Assembly (NCBI GenBank): GCA_001412365.1
Contig: LKUE01000042.1
Span: 1-6,479, forward strand
Source of the DNA: Desulfuromonas sp. SDB
GTDB lineage: Bacteria; SDB-A
Reading direction: 5' to 3'
DNA length: 6,479 nucleotides
In this document: piece by piece, positions 1-6,473 of the stretch
Position numbering within the stretch: the first letter of the stretch is position 1
Layout: each line of letters opens with the position of its first letter
Position numbers and translations under genes: made by a program
The notes under the pieces: model-generated
What the model was told of the DNA's origin: nothing
The model's input: only the letters and a program-made list of their open reading frames with translations
Databases searched by the model: none

Positions 1-42
1 AGAAATTGAATTTTTTAAAGGATACAATAAATGATAAAGCAC
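1..42 (-). CDS. mraY: MraY, phospho-MurNAc-pentapeptide transferase (N-terminal fragment, runs off the window)
   Basis: Only the first 14 codons are present, starting with GTG and reading MLYHLLYPLKNSIS before the window ends. This matches the usual N-terminus of MraY (MLYHLLYPL followed by a polar stretch), and mraY is the expected gene after murF in a dcw cluster. MraY is an integral membrane enzyme that moves phospho-MurNAc-pentapeptide from UDP to undecaprenyl phosphate, forming lipid I. The GTG shares its first base with the last base of the murF stop codon (TAGTG), and a strong SD (AAGGGAGG) ends 6 nt upstream, so coupled translation with murF is likely. The call rests on 14 residues plus gene order; the membrane helices and catalytic aspartates are outside the window. 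Confidence 0.85.
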   Translation of the reverse strand, partial: MLYHLLYPLKNSIS

Positions 43-1379
43 TATTTGCCTCCCTTTAACGCGGCTACCAGTTTATCCAGCTGTACTGCCCTGCTAGCTT
101 TGATTAACACCAAATCCTCCGGCTGTATAATTTGTTTTAACTGCTGATATCCATGTTCCCAATCAGGGCTTGTATAGATGTTGTCCTCAGTAATCCCGCT
201 TTTAACTGCTCCTTGTTGAAACAAATCAGCTTTCTCCCCAACTGCAATAAGGTAGTCAAATTTCATATTACCTACTTCAATTCCCGATAGTATGTGGTAA
301 TAATTTTCTTCATCTCCTAATTCTTTCATGTCGCCCAGAACCGCAATATACCTGTTTGCCTTAAATTTTTTCGATAATTTTAAAGCGCTGCTTAAAGCTA
401 CCGGATTGGAATTGTAGCTATCATCAATAACCAGTAGTTTTCCGATTTTCTCCAATTTCAATCTTCCTGGTGCATTGACGGTTTGTTCCAGACCAGATTT
501 TATTTGGGAATAATCCAACCCGTAAATTTGTCCAATTTTAATAGCAGCTAACATCGCATAAAGTCCGGTTTCACCTAAAATTGGAATAAAATAATGACCT
601 TCCCCTTTGATATCAATTTCAGTTCCTTGGGAGTTGTACTTAATGGATTGAACATTTTGAGCTTCACAGCCGAAATATTCTATATTTTTAAATTTCTTTC
701 CTAATTCTTTTAATTTAGTGTCATCTGAATTTAATAGTCCCACTCCGGTTGTATTTAAATTATCAATGATTTCACATTTAGTTTTAATAATGTTATCAAT
801 TGTCTTGAAATTTTCTAAATGAACCGGAGCAATCCGGGTAATCACCCCCATCTCAATTTTAACAATATTACAAAGATAATTTATATCTCCCGGATTTCTG
901 GCTCCCATTTCCAAAACCAGTATATCTGTATTCCCTGAAGCACTTAGCACCGAAAGGGGCAATCCAATTTCAGTATTCATATTTCCTATGCTCCCCCCTA
1001 CTTTAAACCCTGAATTTAAAACTGAACAAGCCGCCTGCTTAGTAGTAGTTTTCCCGATGGAACCAGTGATGCCAATGACTTTGAAATTATTTTCCTGGGC
1101 AAAAGTCCGGGCTAATTTCCCCAAGGCATTGATACTTTGAGGAACATGGATGCAATTGGTACAACTACCTTTTTCAATTATAGCGACCAAAGCACCTTTG
1201 TGCAGGGCATCATTTACAAATCTGTGTCCATCGGTATTTTGCCCTTGAATTGCTACAAATACATCTCCTGATTTTACCTTTCTGGAATCTATTGCAAATG
1301 TTCTTATCCTGGTTTGTTTATCAGGAAATTTTGACGAGGAATTTAAAATTTTTTCAATATCACCAATAGTTAAATTCAT
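42..1379 (-). CDS. murF: MurF, UDP-MurNAc-tripeptide--D-alanyl-D-alanine ligase
   Basis: MurF is a cytoplasmic ATP-dependent amide ligase (EC 6.3.2.10) that adds D-Ala-D-Ala to UDP-MurNAc-tripeptide, the last soluble precursor step. With the ATG start the protein has 445 residues, normal for the family. Visible motifs are an N-terminal Mur domain with IDSRKVKSGDVFVAI, a P-loop GITGSIGKTTT at 103-113, GNMNTEIGLP from 132, EMG near 157, APVHLENF near 185, a candidate carbamylated Lys at 201, APGRLKLEK from 303 and IDDSYNSNP at 318-326, then VLGDMKELG and the C-terminal KASRAVQLD. The P-loop has Ile where Asn or Ser is common, and KASR replaces the more usual KGSR. An in-frame GTG at 1391 would add four residues, but GGGAG at 1385-1389 sits 5 nt before the ATG at 1379, so ATG is preferred. 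One base separates this start from the murE stop. Identification is firm. Confidence 0.97.
   Translation of the reverse strand: MNLTIGDIEKILNSSSKFPDKQTRIRTFAIDSRKVKSGDVFVAIQGQNTDGHRFVNDALHKGALVAIIEKGSCTNCIHVPQSINALGKLARTFAQENNFKVIGITGSIGKTTTKQAACSVLNSGFKVGGSIGNMNTEIGLPLSVLSASGNTDILVLEMGARNPGDINYLCNIVKIEMGVITRIAPVHLENFKTIDNIIKTKCEIIDNLNTTGVGLLNSDDTKLKELGKKFKNIEYFGCEAQNVQSIKYNSQGTEIDIKGEGHYFIPILGETGLYAMLAAIKIGQIYGLDYSQIKSGLEQTVNAPGRLKLEKIGKLLVIDDSYNSNPVALSSALKLSKKFKANRYIAVLGDMKELGDEENYYHILSGIEVGNMKFDYLIAVGEKADLFQQGAVKSGITEDNIYTSPDWEHGYQQLKQIIQPEDLVLIKASRAVQLDKLVAALKGGK
49..54 (-). promoter_or_regulatory. Shine-Dalgarno of mraY
   Basis: GGGAGG lies inside the last codons of murF, 6 nt before the GTG at position 42. 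This near-consensus ribosome binding site is what decides the mraY start, which overlaps the murF stop by one base. Confidence 0.8.
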
Positions 1380-1380
1380 A

Positions 1381-2886
1381 CTAACTCCCACAAAAATTTT
1401 TAACTATTTCCCGATCATCGAAATGTTCAGTATGATCTTTGAATATCTGATAGTTTTCATGGCCCTTACCGCAAATTAACACCACATCGCCTTTACCCGC
1501 ATTGCTTAATGCAAATTCAATAGCTTCCTGCCTGTCTAGAATTACGGTAGGGGGATTACTAAATCCTTGGGAAATTTGTGTGGCAATTTCCCGGGGATCT
1601 TCATTCCGGGGATTATCATTGGTAATCACTGTTAAATCCGAATATTTTTCAGCAATTTTACCCATGAGAGGTCTTTTTCCTGGATCTCTATCTCCACCGC
1701 ATCCGAATACACAAATCAGCTTAGCTGAAGGGACATTGATAATTGATTTAACACTGGAAAGTAAACATTGCAGAGCATCAGGAGTATGAGCGTAGTCAAT
1801 AAACACGTTATAATCTTTAGTGCATTTTACCCTTTCCATTCTTCCTGGTATCAAGTTTAACTTGGCAATAGCTTTAGCGGTAACGGAAGGGGAAATCCCA
1901 TACTGGTGAGCCCAGCAAAACGCCCCCAGTGCATTCTGGGCATTAAACAAACCCGGCAGGTTTATGGTAATTTCAGTATGTTGATTCTGAAAACCAATAT
2001 CAATAACTGAACCCAGTGTATCGGTATTAATAATTTTCCCGGAATAATCCACCTTTTGCGCATGCAGGGGAAAGCCAGTTCCATCAACAGAAGTTCCAGT
2101 TATACCGTAAATCCATACAGGAACATTTAATCTCCGGATAAATTGGTCCACTCCTTCTATCGCTGCGCTGAAGCAGGCGAATCCATCATTATTTATGGCG
2201 CTGAACAGTTTCAATTTGGATTGAACATAATCATCCCAGCTGGGATGAACGTCCAGATGATCTCTTCCTAAACTGGTGAAAATTGCAGAGGAGAACTTAA
2301 TATTCACCGTACGGTTAATTTTTAACCCGTAGGAAGAGACTTCCATAACTGCCGCTTCAATTCCTTCCTGTTTCATCCTCCCCAGCAGACGATTTAATTC
2401 TAATGCAGGAGGAGTGGTATTCAGGGCTATTTCTCTTTCTTTTTCAATAAAATGCCCCACTGTCCCAATCATTCCCGCTTTTCTTCCTGATTCGGTCAAT
2501 ATCTCCTTGATCATAAACGCAGTGCTGGTTTTACCATTAGTACCGGTAATTCCAATAATGTCCATATTGCGAGAAGGATAACCGTAGATAAAGTCGCTGA
2601 TCTCCAACAATCTCTGTTCATACTTTTCCGGGGGCAGGGGAACTTCAATAATGTTCAAATTCTCATTTAAATCAGATCGGGGTTGAGTAATGATCATTTC
2701 AATTCCCCGGTTAACTGCAGAATCAATGAATCGGGCGCCGTCCTGGGTGCTTCCCTGAATAACTGCAAAGATATCCCCTGGATTTACTACCCTGGAATCA
2801 GAGCCCAAGCCGGTTATATTGATATTAGATTCTCCTGAATATTTTAAATCAGGAAATTGCTGAAGAATTTGTTCAATTGATTTCAA
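1381..2886 (-). CDS. murE: MurE, UDP-MurNAc-L-Ala-D-Glu--meso-diaminopimelate ligase
   Basis: MurE is a cytoplasmic ATP-dependent ligase that adds the third stem-peptide residue. In the 501-residue form the N-terminal Mur domain has GLGSDSRVVNPGDIFAVI, followed by the P-loop GITGTNGKTST at 112-122, NTTPPALEL near 156-164, MEVSSYGL, FTSLGRDHLDVH, a candidate carbamylated Lys at 224 (SKLKLF), NLPGLFNAQNALGA, IPGRMERV, IDYAHTPDAL at 363-372, FGCGGDRDPGKRP, DNPR at 424-427 and GKGHE at 473-477. DNPR is the signature associated with meso-DAP rather than lysine, so EC 6.3.2.13 is inferred. No ATG is available at the N-terminus. TTG at 2886 gives a normal start (MKSIEQIL) but has only a weak GGA about 8 nt upstream. 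TTG at 2919 would add 11 hydrophobic residues atypical of the family. Either choice overlaps the end of ftsI, by 14 or 47 nt, suggesting coupling. The family call is certain and the start is not. Confidence 0.96.
   Translation of the reverse strand: MKSIEQILQQFPDLKYSGESNINITGLGSDSRVVNPGDIFAVIQGSTQDGARFIDSAVNRGIEMIITQPRSDLNENLNIIEVPLPPEKYEQRLLEISDFIYGYPSRNMDIIGITGTNGKTSTAFMIKEILTESGRKAGMIGTVGHFIEKEREIALNTTPPALELNRLLGRMKQEGIEAAVMEVSSYGLKINRTVNIKFSSAIFTSLGRDHLDVHPSWDDYVQSKLKLFSAINNDGFACFSAAIEGVDQFIRRLNVPVWIYGITGTSVDGTGFPLHAQKVDYSGKIINTDTLGSVIDIGFQNQHTEITINLPGLFNAQNALGAFCWAHQYGISPSVTAKAIAKLNLIPGRMERVKCTKDYNVFIDYAHTPDALQCLLSSVKSIINVPSAKLICVFGCGGDRDPGKRPLMGKIAEKYSDLTVITNDNPRNEDPREIATQISQGFSNPPTVILDRQEAIEFALSNAGKGDVVLICGKGHENYQIFKDHTEHFDDREIVKNFCGS
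1385..1389 (-). promoter_or_regulatory. Shine-Dalgarno of murF
   Basis: GGGAG lies in the last codons of murE, 5 nt before ATG at 1379. It overlaps the alternative GTG start at 1391-1389, which therefore has no site of its own. This favours the ATG. Confidence 0.65.
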
Positions 2887-4537
2887 TAGATAAATCCAGA
2901 TGACGGTTATAGCATTCAATTTTCAATATCTCATTAACCATTTTTCTAAAGGCAGGTGCTGCCACTATGCCGCCATAATAACTGCCTAGGGGTTCATCAA
3001 TAATTACACAAATCAAATACCGGGGCTTTTCCGCAGGGAAAAAACCAATAAAAGAGGACACAAACTTATCCTCATAATATCCGCCCTGAGGTGATGATTT
3101 TTCAGCAGTACCTGTTTTCCCGGCAATATTTAAACCATGCACGGAGGCATTAGTGCCTGTTCCCTGATTAACCACCTCTACCAAAAGACTGGTGAATGTA
3201 TCTGCTACTGATTGGGTGGTTATTCTTCTTATCGTATCCACCGGATTATAATATACTTGACCGTTTCCATTTTGTACCCTGTCCACAATACGGGGTTTAA
3301 TCAGATATCCGTTATTGGCAATTGCTCCGTAGGCGGCACATAATTGCAAAGGAGTAATTGAAATACCCTGACCGAAAGCAGCGGAAGCGGTGGTAACATC
3401 GGTCCATTGTTCAAGTTTAGGTATAAATCCTGATACCTCTGCAGGTAGATTTATCCCTGTTTTTTCTCCAAATCCAAAAAGCACACAATAATTTCGAATC
3501 TTAAAATTTCCCGTTTTCAAAGCAATGTTGACAAATCCTACGTTGGACGAATGAATTACCGCATCTCGGAAATTATAAGGGGGATGAATTTCAGCATCGT
3601 TAATCAGCATATCTGCAATTTGAATCTTGCATTGTCCGGATTCTACTATCTCCTCTAAACCCACAGATTTTTCTGATAAAGCTGCTATTGCCGCAACAAT
3701 TTTAAAAGTTGAACCGGGTTCATATGACCAGGATATGGCTTGATTTGAATAGCTGGAGCCGACGCTAGCCATGGCTAAAATATCACCCTGATGAGGATCC
3801 ATGACTATAATAACTCCTCCCTTAGCCGAATAGTTAGTAACCACTTCATTTAAAATAGCATCAGCAGTTTCTTGAATGTCAATATTTAAGGTCAGGTATA
3901 TTTCGGCTCCGGAAAAACAAATTTTTGCTAATTCCGAATTGAGGGGATAGAGAATTCCCCGATGATTTCGAGCCAGGTCTGTACACCAGGATTCTCCTCG
4001 AAGATAACGTTCACAGGAATATTCTATTCCCGAGATACCCTGCCCTTCAAGATTGAGTATCCCCACTACTTTAGCCATCTCCTTCTGCCTTGCATATCTT
4101 CTGAGGTGATCGTAGTAAGTTCCAATGCCCCGGAAATTCAACCTGTTAATAGTATCTACAATTTGAGGGGAGATATCTCTTTTTATCCAGGTGAAACCTT
4201 TACTAGTTTCAATTAAGGCGTTGAAACTATCCATTTTGATGATATTTAAATCTTCCAGCATTGATCCTATTTCATTTGCCTGATCTAAACTCTCTGGATA
4301 CATATAAAGGGAAATGGTCTTCTGGGAATAAGCTAACATCCGTCCATTACAGTCACGGATAGTACCTCTTAAAATATCCGGTGAAAAATGATACGTGGTC
4401 CTGGAAATTGCCATTCTTCTAAATCGCTCAGATGAGGCAATTGCACTGACTTTAAATGAAAAGAAAACAGTTAATACAAATGCAAATAGTATTAAAAATT
4501 CCAATTTTTTATGCTTATGCAAACTGCTGAAATTCAT
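2873..4537 (-). CDS. ftsI: FtsI / PBP3-like class B penicillin-binding protein (septal transpeptidase)
   Basis: This is a 554-residue bitopic membrane transpeptidase that cross-links septal peptidoglycan together with the SEDS glycosyltransferase FtsW. It has a short cytoplasmic N-terminus rich in His and Lys, one transmembrane segment at about 13-33, and a pedestal domain starting with RGTIRDCNGRMLA at 57-69. The penicillin-binding domain carries all three active-site motifs: STFK with Ser276 and Lys279 (in YEPGSTFKI), SSN at 330-332 and KTG at 474-476 (AGKTGTAEK). AFGQGISITPLQL at 387-399 is also typical. No PASTA repeats follow, which fits FtsI rather than SpoVD or PBP2x. The canonical DRNG of the pedestal motif is DCNG here. 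The last 13 or so residues form a tail encoded largely in the murE overlap. Two bases separate its ATG from the ftsL stop; upstream is only a weak GAGAG, so coupling to ftsL is likely. Confidence 0.96.
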   Translation of the reverse strand: MNFSSLHKHKKLEFLILFAFVLTVFFSFKVSAIASSERFRRMAISRTTYHFSPDILRGTIRDCNGRMLAYSQKTISLYMYPESLDQANEIGSMLEDLNIIKMDSFNALIETSKGFTWIKRDISPQIVDTINRLNFRGIGTYYDHLRRYARQKEMAKVVGILNLEGQGISGIEYSCERYLRGESWCTDLARNHRGILYPLNSELAKICFSGAEIYLTLNIDIQETADAILNEVVTNYSAKGGVIIVMDPHQGDILAMASVGSSYSNQAISWSYEPGSTFKIVAAIAALSEKSVGLEEIVESGQCKIQIADMLINDAEIHPPYNFRDAVIHSSNVGFVNIALKTGNFKIRNYCVLFGFGEKTGINLPAEVSGFIPKLEQWTDVTTASAAFGQGISITPLQLCAAYGAIANNGYLIKPRIVDRVQNGNGQVYYNPVDTIRRITTQSVADTFTSLLVEVVNQGTGTNASVHGLNIAGKTGTAEKSSPQGGYYEDKFVSSFIGFFPAEKPRYLICVIIDEPLGSYYGGIVAAPAFRKMVNEILKIECYNRHLDLSIEIN

Positions 4538-4539
4538 CT

Positions 4540-4830
4540 TTATAAATCTCTCTTTATTTCAATCACCACAAAAGAATTGTTATTTTCAGGAGCCCATCTG
4601 TCAAAACCCAATTCAACACCCAAGCTGTCAATTTTTCTAACCGAGAGAAGCTGATCGGAAAGTTGAAGTTCCAGGGCAGCAATCTGCTGCTTCTTTTTCT
4701 CAATATCTTTTTCCATTTCAAAGCTTACTGTATCCAGATGCATCACCAGGGTTCTCAACATCAAGGTCATCAATAGCCAAAGGAAAATTAAACCGCATCC
4801 AATAATCAGTATCAGCTGAAATTTTTTCAT
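4540..4830 (-). CDS. ftsL: FtsL-like septum protein
   Basis: This is a small bitopic protein of 96 residues, the usual FtsL size. It has a short basic cytoplasmic start (MKK), one hydrophobic segment at about 5-29, and a charged heptad-like stretch at about 33-62 (DTVSFEMEKDIEKKKQQIAA) that should form the periplasmic coiled coil. Next comes RKIDSLGVELGFDRWAPEN, matching the loose FtsL/DivIC ending of a short helix, LG(F/M) and a Pro. FtsL pairs with a DivIC/FtsB partner and helps activate FtsW-FtsI. Sequence conservation in this family is weak, so the call relies on topology plus its place between rsmH and ftsI. Its ATG overlaps the rsmH stop as ATGA, with AAGG 8 nt upstream. Confidence 0.85.
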   Translation of the reverse strand: MKKFQLILIIGCGLIFLWLLMTLMLRTLVMHLDTVSFEMEKDIEKKKQQIAALELQLSDQLLSVRKIDSLGVELGFDRWAPENNNSFVVIEIKRDL

Positions 4831-5705
4831 GAGATGAACCTTATTATCCTTAGTTTTGCACTGCGGGACCGGGGATTTTTATTTCTTTCCTCTCGGGAAG
4901 GTTTTATCACGTGAGAAAATGAGGGTTTAGCCTGATTTTGTTGTTTCCATCTTTTCTGAAATTTCTTAATAATTCTGTCCTCACCGGAATGATAAGCAAT
5001 GGTCAGTAATACTGCTTCAGGCTGTATTATTTCAGGTAAACCTTCAAGAAATTCATTTAACTGGCTGTATTCCTGGTTAACTGCAATTCTCAATGCCTGA
5101 TAAGTTCTAGCCATTCTTTTAACTGCATTTTTACGGGGACCAGCTGATCTGATAATTTCTGATAAGTCTTCTGTAGTTTTAATTTCATTTTTTTGCTGAA
5201 ATATTTTATGTGCTAATCTTTTAGCAAATTGATTTTCTCCTCCCTGGAATAATATTTCTTTTAATTCATCCTCTCCTGACTTCATAATTAAATCCAAGGC
5301 GGTCATGGACTCGCTTTGATCCATCCTCATGTCCACCGGATAATTGTAACGGTAACTAAAACCCCGGGATGAATCTAGCTGTAATGATGAAACACCTAAA
5401 TCCAGAAGAACTGCATGAAATTTGGGAATATTATTTTCCTGGCAATATTTACTAATTTGCGAAAACTGCAGATGAATTAATTTAATCTGATTTTTAAACC
5501 CGGTCAGCTTTTCCTGGGCAATATCAAGTGCTTGTAAATCTCTATCTACTCCCAGTAATAACTGCGGATTTAAAGAGCGAAGTAAAAAAAAACTATGTCC
5601 TCCCAATCCTACAGTGGCATCTAGAAAATTCCCTCCATAGAATGGTGAAAATGCGGCAACAACAAAACCGACTAATACTGGTATATGATTACAAACTGTT
5701 AATAT
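4827..5705 (-). CDS. rsmH: RsmH (MraW), 16S rRNA (cytosine(1402)-N(4))-methyltransferase, with AUA start
   Basis: RsmH is an SAM-dependent enzyme that N4-methylates C1402 of 16S rRNA in the ribosomal P site. From the proposed start the protein has 292 residues, slightly short for the family. It contains the N-terminal NHIPVLV signature at 6-12, SAM motif I DATVGLGGHS at 29-38, GVDRD at 52-56, LLDLGVSS at 100-107, RGFSY at 114-118, DMRM at 125-128, RTYQALRIAVN at 200-210, AYHSGEDR at 237-244 (usually FHSLEDR) and NPRSRSAKLR at 277-286. No ATG or GTG lies between the in-frame upstream TAA and motif I. The first standard start, TTG at 5606, falls inside motif I and would destroy it. AUA at 5705 is 7 nt after AGGAGG and puts the usual six residues before the His of NHIPVL. 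The family call is firm and the start is inferred. The gene overlaps the STAS-like gene by 17 nt and ftsL by 4 nt. Confidence 0.92.
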   Translation of the reverse strand: MLTVCNHIPVLVGFVVAAFSPFYGGNFLDATVGLGGHSFFLLRSLNPQLLLGVDRDLQALDIAQEKLTGFKNQIKLIHLQFSQISKYCQENNIPKFHAVLLDLGVSSLQLDSSRGFSYRYNYPVDMRMDQSESMTALDLIMKSGEDELKEILFQGGENQFAKRLAHKIFQQKNEIKTTEDLSEIIRSAGPRKNAVKRMARTYQALRIAVNQEYSQLNEFLEGLPEIIQPEAVLLTIAYHSGEDRIIKKFQKRWKQQNQAKPSFSHVIKPSREERNKNPRSRSAKLRIIRFIS

Positions 5706-6015
5706 CTCTCTTCCTCCTGTACCTTTTTTGTATTATTTCTTTACTCCAGTCATGACCAGATAAATTTAGCACTTGAATGAAATAAGGTCTGACATTTTTC
5801 AATTTCAATTTTTTCCCCTTTACATTTAAGCGATTCTTCAACTTTTCCAAAACCGAACCTGATTTGTAGTGCAGGTAAATTAATTCTTTGAGATCAAAAA
5901 CTATTTCATCTTCTTCTTGATCGGCAACTGATTCCAGAAAGTTGATTACCTCGGGATGGCGAAAAGGATCAAAACTTCCGGACAGGTGAATTACTTTACG
6001 CTTTATCATGTGCAT
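5689..6015 (-). CDS. Small STAS-like domain protein, function unknown
   Basis: This 108-residue soluble protein has no signal peptide or membrane segment. Its pattern resembles a lone STAS domain of the SpoIIAA/anti-sigma-factor-antagonist and MlaB type: a first strand VIHLSGSFDP at 8-17 (G-x-x-D turn), a helix to about 30, EDEIVFDLKELIYL at 35-48 as the central strand, an amphipathic helix SVLEKLKNRL, then KGKKLKLKNVRPYFIQVLNLSGHDW at 66-90. In active antagonists a D-S-S/T-G motif with a phosphorylatable Ser/Thr follows the central strand. Here the region reads HYKSG (49-53), so Asp is missing and, in an ungapped alignment, Lys takes the Ser place. The C-terminus is very basic (KRYRRKRD). 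The gene sits 22 bp after mraZ and overlaps rsmH by 17 nt, so it belongs to the operon. AGGA lies 9 nt before the chosen ATG; an ATG two codons later is possible. The fold call is by pattern only, and no function can be assigned. Confidence 0.7.
   Translation of the reverse strand: MHMIKRKVIHLSGSFDPFRHPEVINFLESVADQEEDEIVFDLKELIYLHYKSGSVLEKLKNRLNVKGKKLKLKNVRPYFIQVLNLSGHDWSKEIIQKRYRRKRDINSL
5713..5718 (-). promoter_or_regulatory. Shine-Dalgarno that decides the AUA start of rsmH
   Basis: A perfect AGGAGG lies within the last codons of the STAS-like gene, as its tandem AGG AGG arginine codons. Seven bases (AAGAGAG) follow, then the ATA at 5705-5703. No ATG, GTG or TTG in the rsmH frame follows at a usable distance, which is the main reason for assigning initiation to AUA. 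Confidence 0.75.
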
Positions 6016-6027
6016 AGTTGTTTTTCC

Positions 6028-6049
6028 TATCTAAAATTTAGATATCTAA
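6028..6049. repeat. Overlapping AT-rich dyads at the mraZ/STAS junction
   Basis: Positions 6028-6044 form an inverted repeat with 8-bp arms (TATCTAAA, one base, TTTAGATA). Positions 6038-6049 form a perfect 12-bp palindrome TTAGATATCTAA. Together they give three alternating copies of TATCTAA in 22 bp, covering the mraZ stop codon and reaching the SD of the next gene. With no room for a loop the dyads look more like a possible protein site than an RNA hairpin. The composition is so AT-rich that chance is a real alternative. Confidence 0.35.
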
Positions 6050-6466
6050 TTTGTCAAAACTGTCCTCAATGGTTTTATACATTTTCTGTTCAACTTCCGA
6101 CAATGCATCCGGTGACCATAATTCAATCCGATTGCCTTGACCCAGGGCGACAAGTTGTTTATCAATGCCTACAAAATCCAGTAATTCTTGAGGTATCTTT
6201 ATCCTGCCCTTGCCGTCAATTTCAATTCTCTCCCCTGAACCAATAAAGTATCTTAAAACATTTCTAACTTCTGATTTACTTACGGGTAGAGAAAGTAATT
6301 TATTCTCAAAAATGCCCCAATCCTCTATGCGGTAAAGGTTAAGACATTTATCAAAACCTTTGGTTACAAAAACCTTTCTGACCTCAAGATCTTTTCTAAA
6401 TTTAGCCGGTAGAAAAAATCTTCCTTTAAGATCTAAATTACAAATATGTTTACCACTAAAACCCAT
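6038..6466 (-). CDS. mraZ: MraZ, transcriptional regulator of the dcw cluster
   Basis: MraZ is a ring-forming DNA-binding protein with two SpoVT-AbrB (swapped-hairpin) domains that binds direct TGGG-type repeats upstream of its own gene. In E. coli it represses the dcw operon. This copy has 142 residues, the normal length, with the first half-motif DLKGRFFLPAKFR at 12-24 and the second DGKGRIKIPQEL at 84-95, both with the expected D-x-K-G-R core. GQGNRIELWSPD at 109-120 is also typical. The ATG is preceded by AAAAGG with 7 nt spacing. It is the first gene of the cluster in this window. Only 13 bp upstream is visible, so the promoter and any MraZ-binding repeats cannot be assessed. Confidence 0.96.
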   Translation of the reverse strand: MGFSGKHICNLDLKGRFFLPAKFRKDLEVRKVFVTKGFDKCLNLYRIEDWGIFENKLLSLPVSKSEVRNVLRYFIGSGERIEIDGKGRIKIPQELLDFVGIDKQLVALGQGNRIELWSPDALSEVEQKMYKTIEDSFDKLDI

Positions 6467-6473
6467 TTTTATA

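Noticed and set aside
1502-1789. Plus-strand open frame of 95 codons
   Set aside because: It lies entirely opposite the conserved C-terminal part of murE and has no recognisable domain; it is an antisense shadow.
3962-4640. Plus-strand open frames opposite ftsI and ftsL
   Set aside because: They are antisense to well-conserved coding sequence and are explained by the AT-rich codon use of the minus-strand genes.
5689-5750. Programmed frameshift fusing the STAS-like protein to RsmH
   Set aside because: The rsmH frame is +1 to the STAS-like frame and tandem AGG AGG codons and an A-run are present. However, the AGGAGG is too far from the STAS stop for a prfB-type shift, and its 7-nt spacing to an in-frame ATA explains the data more simply.
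6016-6037. Terminator between mraZ and the STAS-like gene
   Set aside because: The dyad has only one central base, is almost all A/T and is not followed by a U-tract after a GC-rich stem; it does not fit an intrinsic terminator.
5956-6246. Plus-strand open frame of 96 codons across the STAS/mraZ junction
   Set aside because: It is antisense to two supported genes and its product resembles no family I recognise.
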